From: Kiritimatiellia bacterium
Lineage (GTDB): Bacteria; Verrucomicrobiota; Kiritimatiellia; RFP12; UBA1067
Direction: 5' to 3'
Length of the DNA: 28,047 bases
Assembly: GCA_017405115.1 (NCBI GenBank)
Contig: JAFRBA010000148.1
Coordinates: 1 to 28,047 of the forward strand
Shown here: positions 1 to 6,748 of the stretch, in pieces
Numbering within the stretch: the first letter of the stretch is position 1
How the letters are laid out: every line of letters starts with the position of its first letter
Made by a program: the position numbers and the translations under genes
Notes under the pieces: model-generated
Database searches by the model: none
Seen by the model: the letters and a program-made list of their open reading frames with translations, nothing else
What the model was told of the DNA's origin: nothing

Positions 1-384
1 CCATGCGCCGAAGTCCACCATGTGCATCCCGAAGTCGGACCTCGCCCCGTGTTCGTGCAGGTGCCCGACGTATGCTGCGTTCGACGGCATGGAGAACGAG
101 TGGCCCGTCTCGTTGGTCTCGGCTACGAGCCTGTATCCCCGTGCGATCTCCTCCTGCGTCACCGCCGCGGGCGGATCGGGCTGCCCGCCCCCGCCGCTCC
201 GCAGCTTCTGGCCATTGACCGTCGCCATCAGCGCAAGGGCGGCAAGCGCGCCTTGTACCATCTTGGGAAGAGACCTTATCTCCGAAGCCGCCCGCAGGAG
301 CGGACGCCCGAAGAACAGCGCCACCAGAATTCCGCAGAACGCCGTCCCAGCCGCAATCCCGACAAAATTCCAGTCAATTGCCAT
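1..384 (-). CDS. N-terminal part of a membrane-anchored protein, runs off the left edge
   Basis: The minus-strand frame opens with an ATG at 384 and stays open to the window edge, so only the first 128 residues are visible. Residues about 7-27 form a hydrophobic segment (VGIAAGTAFCGILVALFFG), and a second weakly hydrophobic stretch follows near residues 42-55. Next come a Gly/Pro-rich linker (SGGGGQPDPP) and a soluble, probably exported part with many His, Asn and Gly residues, containing GHLHEHGARSDFGMHMVDFG. The start is the first ATG after an in-frame TGA that also ends the upstream lipoprotein gene; an AGGAG sequence lies directly against this ATG, which is unusually close. It lies 30 bp downstream of the lipoprotein gene, so the two are probably co-transcribed. 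I do not recognise a named domain; a large surface protein is a guess from the N-terminal layout. Confidence 0.6.
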   Translation of the reverse strand, partial: MAIDWNFVGIAAGTAFCGILVALFFGRPLLRAASEIRSLPKMVQGALAALALMATVNGQKLRSGGGGQPDPPAAVTQEEIARGYRLVAETNETGHSFSMPSNAAYVGHLHEHGARSDFGMHMVDFGAW

Positions 385-414
385 CTCCTGTGTCCCCCGT
401 TGCCCGAACGTCCA

Positions 415-900
415 TCACCTGATGCGAATTGCGAAGCACCCGCGCTCGACCGTCGTCGTCACCGTCTCGCCGATGTCCCCCAGTCCTCGCTTCACGACCT
501 TGGCCATGTTCCAGGCTGGGTCGATGCGTCTTGCCCTTATGGTCACGGTCGCCAGAGCGTCCGCCGACACCGTCCCGGACTCCAGGTCGACGAAGTATCT
601 CACGCCGTTTTCGATTCCGTACACTAATGCCGCCTCGCCCGGCGAGAGGTCGCCGTCCGAATCCGCGTCGCATCCGACGGCCACAAGCACCTCGTTCGAC
701 GTGCAGCTCGCCGCGTCGATGGAAATGGAGAATCGCATGTTTCCGTCGTGCTGCACGCTCAGCGCGACGTTCGTGGAGACCTCCGTGTCCGGCAGCGTCC
801 CTTCGGGAAGCTGCGGGAAGACGAGCTCCTCTCCGGCGCAGGCGCCTAGCGCCAGGCTGGCGGCGGCAACCACGGCCGCGATGCGCATCATGTTCTTCAT
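415..900 (-). CDS. putative lipoprotein with an EF-hand-like loop
   Basis: The 161-residue protein starts MKNMMRIAAVVAAASLALG and has a lipobox (LGAC), so it is predicted to be cleaved before Cys and lipidated. In the middle is a perfect 12-residue EF-hand or dockerin-type calcium loop, DADSDGDLSPGE, followed by a short helix-like stretch. The rest is beta-rich and of no family I know. The frame can be extended upstream to a GTG at 954, but the ATG at 900 is preferred: it begins the signal peptide and is preceded by GGGAG. An extended -10 promoter lies just upstream (934-942). The next gene downstream is 30 bp away and also encodes an anchored protein. A single calcium loop is too little to call this a dockerin, because dockerins carry two such repeats. 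Confidence 0.7.
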   Translation of the reverse strand: MKNMMRIAAVVAAASLALGACAGEELVFPQLPEGTLPDTEVSTNVALSVQHDGNMRFSISIDAASCTSNEVLVAVGCDADSDGDLSPGEAALVYGIENGVRYFVDLESGTVSADALATVTIRARRIDPAWNMAKVVKRGLGDIGETVTTTVERGCFAIRIR

Positions 901-933
901 GCCTCTGTCTCCCATGTCCTCATGGCGTGTCAT

Positions 934-942
934 AGTATACCA
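934..942 (-). promoter_or_regulatory. extended -10 promoter for the lipoprotein gene
   Basis: On the minus strand TGGTATACT is an extended -10 element (TGn followed by TATACT). It lies about 34 bases before the ATG at 900, within the 54-bp gap after the HNH gene. No good -35 hexamer is visible, as expected for extended -10 promoters. The core TTTGGTATA is shared with the promoter of the debranching-enzyme gene near 17055. Confidence 0.45.
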
Positions 943-954
943 AAATCTCCGCAC

Positions 955-1218
955 TCATCTGTCGCTCTTCTTGAGGTTGCACGTGCGGCACAGCATCTGC
1001 AGGTTGTCGGGCACGGTGTGGCCGCCCCTGGACCACGGAAGCCTGTGATCGCCGTGCATTTCCTCGAACTCGAAGTGCCTGCCGCAGTCGGCGCACCTGC
1101 CGCCCTGCCGCTCGTATGCGTCACGCTTCTGCGAATCGGTGAACTTGCGGATGGAGAGCGCGCGCTCCTGCTCGCCGCCGGAAAGAAGGTATTCGTAGAT
1201 GCCGCCCTTCCGGGTCAT
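955..1218 (-). CDS. short HNH endonuclease, resembling the detached C-terminus of a DUF262 protein
   Basis: An 87-residue protein made almost entirely of one HNH zinc-finger nuclease domain. Visible residues are the Cys pair C42/C45 (CADC), the D57-H58 pair (GDHRLPWSRGG), N72 and the second Cys pair C77/C80 (CRTC). The stretch before it (IYEYLLSGGEQ, then LSIRKF and KRDAYERQGG) matches what usually precedes the HNH in full-length DUF262 (GmrSD-type) nucleases, where it is the last of about 600 residues. The N-terminal DUF262 ATPase/nuclease half is absent here; immediately upstream is the unrelated epimerase gene, ending 11 bp away. It could be a free-standing small HNH nuclease or a truncated remnant. 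Composition is GC-rich like its neighbours, so it is not a recent arrival. The frame is open upstream to 1578, but that part is a shadow of the epimerase gene. Confidence 0.7.
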   Translation of the reverse strand: MTRKGGIYEYLLSGGEQERALSIRKFTDSQKRDAYERQGGRCADCGRHFEFEEMHGDHRLPWSRGGHTVPDNLQMLCRTCNLKKSDR

Positions 1219-1229
1219 GTCTGCGCAGG

Positions 1230-2390
1230 CTAATTCGCCGCGCACTTCACGAGCATGCGGGGGATGTGGAACGGGCCCTTGAAGAGATTGCCCTTGGCCG
1301 GCTGCGCCACCGTGCCGTCGCGGTGGAGATAGCCGAACCATTCGGGGAATTCGGGGTCTTTCAGATGCGCCCAGGCCCAGTCGGACGCAAGGCGCAGACG
1401 GTCCAGATAGCGGCTTTCGCCTGTCAGCCGGTAGGCCATCAGGTTGGCTATGATCGCCTCGCACTGCGGCCACCAGAACTTCATGTCCTGCTCGTAGCAC
1501 TGCGGCGGGAAGTTGCGGCAGTCGCGGAACGAGATCACGCCGCCTCCGCCACAGGAGGCGTCCCAGCCCCACTCCCACGACCAGTCGAGAATCTGGAGCG
1601 CAGTCGCGAGAAGCTCCCTGTCGTCACGCGCACGCGCGACGTCCATCAGGAACCAGCTCGTCTCGATGGAGTGACCGGGGTTGATTGTGCGGCCCGCGCA
1701 AGTGTCGATGAACTCGCCGTTCGGCCCGACGGTCTCCAGAAGGCACTTGAACTCGGGATGCACAAAGCACTCCGTCAGCCGGCGAATCGACGCGTCGATC
1801 TGCGCGTCAAGGGCGGAGTCGTCAGAGACCTGCTTGATCACCATCGCCACGTTGATCAAGATCATCGTAAGCGAATGCCCCTGCGTGACAAGAGACGGCT
1901 CGTACTTCGGCGGCGTCATCGCGGGGTCGCCCATGAACGCCTGGATGCGCCGGAACAAGTCGAGCGCCCGTTCCGCGCAGCCGCCGGTGCCGGAGGCAAG
2001 CGCATATTCCGCAAGCGCCATCGCCGCGAAGCACTCCGAGAACAGATACCGCCTCATCCGGAGAGGGGTGCCGTCCGCCGCCACCTCGAAATACATCTTC
2101 CCCCGCGCGTCGAAGCAGTGCCGTTCGAAGAAGTCGATCGTCGACTTCGCCGCCGCCAGCCACTCGGGGTTCCTCTCCACGTGGTTGTACGCATACGAGA
2201 GCACGTATGCGAAGCGCCCCTGGAACCAGACGCTTTTCGTGGGGTCCATCAGCGTCCCGTCGCGGTCGAGGCATGTGTACACGCCTCCATGCTCGCGGTC
2301 CAGGCCGTGTTCCATCCAGAACGGAAGGATGCCGTCCAGAAGCTCCCTGCGGCACTTCTCGCCAAACCCCAAAAGCCAACCTTCGCCCAT
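1230..2390 (-). CDS. AGE-family (N-acylglucosamine 2-epimerase) sugar epimerase
   Basis: A cytoplasmic (alpha/alpha)6-barrel enzyme of 386 residues, the usual length of the AGE family. Members interconvert C2 epimers such as GlcNAc/ManNAc, glucose/mannose or the reducing-end sugar of disaccharides. The His residues expected to do catalysis are visible: H240 in NPGHSIETSW and H375 near the C-terminus in KGPFHIPR, as are the family's Arg/Trp-rich substrate motifs (VWFQGRFAY, FWWPQCEA). The start at 2390 follows an AAGGAGG ribosome site lying in the end of the transporter gene, 6 bp upstream. Being directly downstream of a sugar permease and an SGNH esterase, it probably epimerises an imported sugar. 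Sequence alone does not tell ManNAc epimerase from mannose- or disaccharide-epimerase; no NanA-type lyase or NanK kinase is in the window. Confidence 0.85.
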   Translation of the reverse strand: MGEGWLLGFGEKCRRELLDGILPFWMEHGLDREHGGVYTCLDRDGTLMDPTKSVWFQGRFAYVLSYAYNHVERNPEWLAAAKSTIDFFERHCFDARGKMYFEVAADGTPLRMRRYLFSECFAAMALAEYALASGTGGCAERALDLFRRIQAFMGDPAMTPPKYEPSLVTQGHSLTMILINVAMVIKQVSDDSALDAQIDASIRRLTECFVHPEFKCLLETVGPNGEFIDTCAGRTINPGHSIETSWFLMDVARARDDRELLATALQILDWSWEWGWDASCGGGGVISFRDCRNFPPQCYEQDMKFWWPQCEAIIANLMAYRLTGESRYLDRLRLASDWAWAHLKDPEFPEWFGYLHRDGTVAQPAKGNLFKGPFHIPRMLVKCAAN

Positions 2391-2396
2391 CTGTCG

Positions 2397-3707
2397 TCAG
2401 CCTCCTTCTCCGCCAACACGCCAATGCGATTCGATTTCCTCCAGCGACTTGCCCGTCGTGTCGGGGACAAGTCGCCAGATGATGAAGAGATACGGCAGGC
2501 ACATCGCCGCGAAGAAGAAGAACGTGCCGGACGAGCCGAGCGTCGCCATGCACCAAGGCGTGAACTGCCCTATCAGGAACGTCCCGACCCATAGCGACAG
2601 CCCGGCAACAGACATCGCGACGCCGCGCACCTTGTCGGGATACATCTCGGACAGGAGGACAAACACCACGGCGCTGATCGAGACCGCCTGCGCGAAGATA
2701 TACGCGAGGAACACCGCGACGAACGCCACGCCCATGACGTGCAGTCGGAAGAACACGCCGATCGTCACAAGGCAGACAATCATAAGCGAGACGCCGAAAT
2801 ACACGAGCGCCTTGCGGCCCGCGCGATCCATCAGGAAGACGGCGAGAATCGTCGAAAGCATATTGACAAGCCCGACGAGAACAGTGGAGAAGGACGACTC
2901 CTTCGCGGCGAATCCGGCGTCCGCGAATATCTCCGGTCCGTAGTACAGGACGGCGTTCACGCCCATGAACTGCCCGAGCACGGCGATGGCGCAGCCGATG
3001 AGAATCGCCTTTACAATCCCCGGCTTCGCAAGCTCGCCCCACGGGATGCCTGTCACCGGCGGTTTCATCGAAACCGCCCTACCACAACCCTCCTCGCCCG
3101 GTAGGGCGGCGTCGATGACGCCGCCGCGTATCGCCAGCCAGCGCGGGCTTTCGGGGATGAAGAAGATGACGGCGAAGAAGAGGAGCGTGAACACCGCCTC
3201 CGCGCCAAGCATCACGCGCCAAAGGTCGGCCACGTGCAGGTTGACGAGGATGAGGTAGTTGACGAAATACGCGAGGACAAAACCCAGCGTGATGGCGAAC
3301 TGGTATAGCGAGACCATCGTGCCGCGCCGCTCAGGCGGGGATATCTCCGTGATGTAGACAGGCGAAACGATTGAGACTATGCCGATGCCTACGCCGCCTA
3401 CGATGCGGTAGGCGACAAGGTCGGCGAATCCGATGCAAAGCGCGCAGCCTATCGCGGAGACGCTAAAGAGAACGGACGAGAACAGCATCGTAGGCTTGCG
3501 CCCGAATCTGTCGCTCAGCCATCCGGCCACAGCGACGCCGCCAATGGATCCGACGAGGGCGCAGCCGACGTACCAGCCCTTCGCCATCGCGTCAAGGCCG
3601 AACTTATCGGCGACTGCGGAAATCGTGCCGGATATTACGGCAGTGTCATACCCGAACAGTATGCCGCCCAGCGCGGCGACGAAAGACAGAAACGCTACTT
3701 TCTTCAT
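2397..3707 (-). CDS. sugar-porter MFS permease with a repeat-derived central loop
   Basis: A 436-residue inner-membrane transporter of the sugar porter family (MFS). Signatures in order: GYDTAVISG in TM1, DRFGRK between TM2 and TM3, PESPRW after TM6, DRAGRK between TM8 and TM9, and PDTTGKSLEEIE after TM12. It probably imports a mono- or disaccharide by proton symport. The oddity is the loop between TM6 and TM7. Instead of the usual long helical linker it reads GGVIDAALPGEEGCG followed by RAVSMKPP, which is encoded entirely by a 68-bp inverted pair of hairpin repeats (3058-3125). The frame is intact and the linker is short, so the element seems to have replaced part of the normal loop without breaking the gene. 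Gaps of 6 bp on both sides place it in one operon with the SGNH esterase and the epimerase. Confidence 0.88.
   Translation of the reverse strand: MKKVAFLSFVAALGGILFGYDTAVISGTISAVADKFGLDAMAKGWYVGCALVGSIGGVAVAGWLSDRFGRKPTMLFSSVLFSVSAIGCALCIGFADLVAYRIVGGVGIGIVSIVSPVYITEISPPERRGTMVSLYQFAITLGFVLAYFVNYLILVNLHVADLWRVMLGAEAVFTLLFFAVIFFIPESPRWLAIRGGVIDAALPGEEGCGRAVSMKPPVTGIPWGELAKPGIVKAILIGCAIAVLGQFMGVNAVLYYGPEIFADAGFAAKESSFSTVLVGLVNMLSTILAVFLMDRAGRKALVYFGVSLMIVCLVTIGVFFRLHVMGVAFVAVFLAYIFAQAVSISAVVFVLLSEMYPDKVRGVAMSVAGLSLWVGTFLIGQFTPWCMATLGSSGTFFFFAAMCLPYLFIIWRLVPDTTGKSLEEIESHWRVGGEGG
3058..3125. repeat. inverted pair of hairpin repeats inside the MFS gene
   Basis: Two copies of a palindromic unit face each other. 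Copy one (3058-3083, plus orientation) has arms GGCGGTTTC and GAAACCGCC around the loop ATC, then the tail CTACC. Copy two (3100-3125, minus orientation) has arms GGCGGCGTC and GACGCCGCC around ATC, then the same tail CTACC. Both 9-bp stems are perfect although their sequences differ. The arrangement resembles REP pairs (BIMEs). It is translated in frame as part of the transporter's cytoplasmic loop. Confidence 0.8.
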
Positions 3708-3713
3708 CGTGAG

Positions 3714-5150
3714 CTATTTCGCCGTCTCGGCAAGATGCGGTCTGAGAGCATCAGCCCAGATCTCGTAGCCCTTTTCTGTCGGATGAAGGAAGTCGTAGAG
3801 AAGAGCCTTCGGGATGTTTCCCTCCCCGTCCATCAGCCGATACCCGAGGTCCACCCAGATGACTCGCCTGCCGTCGGCGAGCCCGCGGATGAGGGCGTTG
3901 ACTTTGTCGTTCTTGGAGCGCAGAGCGTTGGGCTTTGCGCCGCGCGGCATGATTGCGTGCAGCAGTATCCTGGCGTCAGGCTGCTTCCGGCGGACAATGT
4001 CCAGCAGCTTCGCGATTCCGGCCGCGACGTCCTCCGGAGGGTCGGACGCGTTGTTCGTGCCGATCATCACGCTCACGAGCCCCGTGCGGTAGCCGTCCAG
4101 AAGACCGCCTATGCCGCATGTCCAGAGGGCGTTCTGGACCCGGTCGCCGCCAAAGCCGATGTTCAGGACGGCGCGACCCGAGAAGAGGCGCTGGTAGACG
4201 TCCAGCCCGACGCTCTCCCAGCCATGCGTGATGGAGTCGCCGATCAGGACTGCATCGAACCACTTCGAGGCGTTCGCGCGTATCTCCCGGCGCTTGCGCT
4301 GGTAGCGCCCGTCCTCGAACCAGCCGAACCCGGCCGAGGCGTTCGCCGGCGCGGCGTTCGTCGCAGGCTCAAGGGCCGTTGGCATGGGAGCCGCCTTCTC
4401 GCTCGGAATCGGCCCGCGCCCCAGCGCCCAGTCGAGGTATGGTTTTAGGGCGTCGGCCCATATGCGGTAGCCGTCCTCGCCAGGGTGCAGGAGGTCGGGC
4501 ATCATTTCCTTCGAGAGCGACCCGTCCTCCGCAACCAGGCGCGCGTTGAAGTCGCACCACGCCACGCGCCGTCCGTCGGCCAATGCGGAGATCTTCTCGT
4601 TGACGGCGTCGTTGCGCATGCGTCGGGCGTCGCGGACCGTCTCGCCGCGCGGGAAGATCGGATGCAGCACCACGCGGGACTCCGGATACGTGTCCGCCAG
4701 CCAGCGCACAATGGCGCGGATGCCGGCAATCGTGTCGATCGGCGTCTCCTCCTGCAGGTCGTGATGTCCGGTGTTGTTCGTGCCGACCATCACGACGAAC
4801 GCCTTCGGACGGAGACTTCCAAGCTGTCCGTGCAAAAGGCGCCAGAGAACGTGCTCCGTCCGGTCGCCGTCGAATCCGCAGTTGAGCGCCCGGCAGCCGG
4901 GCGATTCGAAGCGCTCCTGCCAGACCCTCCTGCCGCGGCCCTCCCAGCCCTGCGTTATGGAGTCGCCTATGAAGACGACGTCATAGCCACCGCCGTTGGC
5001 GAGCGCGCGCTTGGCCTCGAAGCGCGGCATCCACCAGCTCCGCGTCCATTGAGCCACCGGCACCTGCGCCACCGTCGCGTCGGCCGCTTCGCATGACCCG
5101 CGCCACATGGCGCAGAACGCCGCAGCGCATATTGTCAAAGCGTATTTCAT
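3714..5150 (-). CDS. secreted tandem SGNH/GDSL hydrolase (two catalytic domains)
   Basis: A 478-residue exported protein with an N-terminal signal peptide (about residues 1-22) and two SGNH-hydrolase domains joined by an Ala/Pro-rich linker near 245-275. Domain 1 has the nucleophile S64 in GDSIT, the block II Gly G92, block III N126 in GTNN, and the D219/H222 pair in DLLH. Domain 2 repeats this with S306 in GDSIT, N367 in GTNN, and D453/H456 in DFLH. Both triads look complete, so both halves should be active. The closest known relatives are PAF-acetylhydrolase-like or carbohydrate acetylesterases that remove acetyl groups from sugars. In this operon, between secreted hydrolases and a sugar permease, deacetylation of a glycan is the likely role (inference). 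Gaps to the flanking genes are 5 and 6 bp. Confidence 0.85.
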   Translation of the reverse strand: MKYALTICAAAFCAMWRGSCEAADATVAQVPVAQWTRSWWMPRFEAKRALANGGGYDVVFIGDSITQGWEGRGRRVWQERFESPGCRALNCGFDGDRTEHVLWRLLHGQLGSLRPKAFVVMVGTNNTGHHDLQEETPIDTIAGIRAIVRWLADTYPESRVVLHPIFPRGETVRDARRMRNDAVNEKISALADGRRVAWCDFNARLVAEDGSLSKEMMPDLLHPGEDGYRIWADALKPYLDWALGRGPIPSEKAAPMPTALEPATNAAPANASAGFGWFEDGRYQRKRREIRANASKWFDAVLIGDSITHGWESVGLDVYQRLFSGRAVLNIGFGGDRVQNALWTCGIGGLLDGYRTGLVSVMIGTNNASDPPEDVAAGIAKLLDIVRRKQPDARILLHAIMPRGAKPNALRSKNDKVNALIRGLADGRRVIWVDLGYRLMDGEGNIPKALLYDFLHPTEKGYEIWADALRPHLAETAK

Positions 5151-5155
5151 CGCTG

Positions 5156-6736
5156 TTAAATTCCTGTTTTCGTTGATGCAATTATCGGGTAAACCCTCAG
5201 CAAGCGCACGTCAGCCGCCTGTTTGGCTCCGTGGTCGGCGTAGATGCGCAGCTCCATTCCGTCGAGCCCGTGCGTGGCCGGTACGCGCACGACCGCCGCG
5301 CCGCGCTCGAAGCCGCCGGCATCCGCCTTGCCGTCCGTCGCAATGTCGACCGGCCAGATTCCGCGACGGAACTTGCCGTCCACATGCCAGAAAATCCACG
5401 CGCGAGGGCGGCGCCCCTTCGCCTCGAATTCAACCCCGAACACGTCCCCCGGCTTAGCGGGGATTGTCGGCAATACGACGTATTCGCCGCCTTCGCCCTT
5501 CGCCGCGGACAGGCGGCTCGCGTCGGCCACGGCCTTCAGGCGGCCGGCGGCGAGGTCCTCTGCGAACGCGCCGGCAGGGTCCTTGCCGTACCGGATCGCG
5601 TCCGTGAACCCGGGAATGGCCTCGTCCCACGTGCCCCATTTGTTGTATCGGTCGTACTTTTTGCCGCCCTTCCAGCGGATCCAGCCTCTGTGCTCGCCGT
5701 ATATCCAAATAAGGTCCGGCGCAACCTTTGCGGCCTGTTCGACGTTCATTGCGAAGAGGTTGACAGGTGCAATCTCCCCATCTCCGCGTGGGAAGCAGTA
5801 CGACGAGCCAAGCGGGTTGACGTGCATGTCGGGGTAGAGGCCGAACGAGACAAGCCACTGCCTGTCGAAGCGCGCGGCGTTCTCCGGCGCCACAAATGGG
5901 CGCGCACCGTCCTTCATGAGCCATGCATGGCGGTAGAAGTCGTTGCGGTCGGCCCTGATCGTGTAGGCGAATTCGTCGCCGTCGTAGATGACGCCGTCGT
6001 CGGAAAGGCCGTCCATCATGCCGTTGAAGAACGCCGGACGCAGGTCGTCGTAGGCGCGTGCGATGCGCGGCGGATCCTGGAAAAGACACGGCTCGACCTC
6101 GGAGAAAGTCCAGAACGTGAGCAACCGGCACTTCGGGAAGGCGTCGAAGATCGCCTTCGACATCTGGCGGCCGCGCATGCGGGCCAGACGGTTCAGCTCG
6201 TTCCAGTCGCCGTCGTCCTTGAATCGCTGGAACTGGCATTTTCGGTTGTAGTCCTCTGGGTCGATGACTATGCCAGGCAGCCCGCATTTCCTTGCCAGAC
6301 GCGCCACCACCGCCATCGACGCGGCGAAGTCCGCCCAGCGTGCGTCGTCGCGCCAGTCAAGTCGGTCGCCCGTTCCCCACCAAGCCATCAGCATCGACTT
6401 GCGCATCGAGCGGTGCTTGACGAGCTCGCGGATGTTGGCGACGTCGCGGTCGAATGCGTCCTCGCGCCAGCGCGGCGCGCCGCGCATCTTCGTGCAGTCC
6501 ATGGCGGCCCCGTCGGCCGTCTTGCCCAGCTTAAGCCGAATCGAGACGCCGTCCAGGCCGGTCCTGTCCAGCGCGTCGGCGTTCGCCAGCAGGTCGGACG
6601 TGTCGGAGTCGAGCAGGTCCCAGCCATGCCCAAGTATGGTCTTCGGTTCTGCGGCGGACTGGAGAACCGCGAACGCCGTCGCCACTGCGAGCGCTACACA
6701 CGTCGCAGAGGCACATCCTGTAACTTTTCCACTCAT
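5156..6736 (-). CDS. secreted glycosidase-like protein of unknown family, paralogue A
   Basis: A 526-residue exported protein (signal peptide about residues 1-28). The middle looks like a TIM-barrel hydrolase with invariant acidic clusters at strand ends: D159-x-E161-D162 (IDPEDY), D252-x-D254-E255 (DGDEFAY) and E348 in WIYGEHRGW. The last 150 residues or so look like a beta-sandwich, possibly carbohydrate-binding. The same three acidic motifs recur at matching places in the next gene upstream, so the pair is a diverged duplication. I cannot assign a GH family; the acidic residues are my candidates for catalysis. The ATG at 6736 follows GGGGAG at good spacing and is 12 bp from the upstream gene. 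It probably acts on a polymer outside the cytoplasmic membrane, supplying the downstream permease. Confidence 0.75.
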   Translation of the reverse strand: MSGKVTGCASATCVALAVATAFAVLQSAAEPKTILGHGWDLLDSDTSDLLANADALDRTGLDGVSIRLKLGKTADGAAMDCTKMRGAPRWREDAFDRDVANIRELVKHRSMRKSMLMAWWGTGDRLDWRDDARWADFAASMAVVARLARKCGLPGIVIDPEDYNRKCQFQRFKDDGDWNELNRLARMRGRQMSKAIFDAFPKCRLLTFWTFSEVEPCLFQDPPRIARAYDDLRPAFFNGMMDGLSDDGVIYDGDEFAYTIRADRNDFYRHAWLMKDGARPFVAPENAARFDRQWLVSFGLYPDMHVNPLGSSYCFPRGDGEIAPVNLFAMNVEQAAKVAPDLIWIYGEHRGWIRWKGGKKYDRYNKWGTWDEAIPGFTDAIRYGKDPAGAFAEDLAAGRLKAVADASRLSAAKGEGGEYVVLPTIPAKPGDVFGVEFEAKGRRPRAWIFWHVDGKFRRGIWPVDIATDGKADAGGFERGAAVVRVPATHGLDGMELRIYADHGAKQAADVRLLRVYPIIASTKTGI

Positions 6737-6748
6737 TGCGAATCTCCC

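Noticed and set aside
20..1048. Long open plus-strand frame (342 aa)
   Set aside because: It lies opposite the lipoprotein and anchored-protein genes, has no start signal or domain, and its composition is that of a shadow frame in GC-rich DNA.
1219..1578. In-frame upstream extension of the HNH gene
   Set aside because: This part overlaps the epimerase gene in another frame and is Arg/Pro-rich; the HNH similarity begins only after the ATG at 1218.
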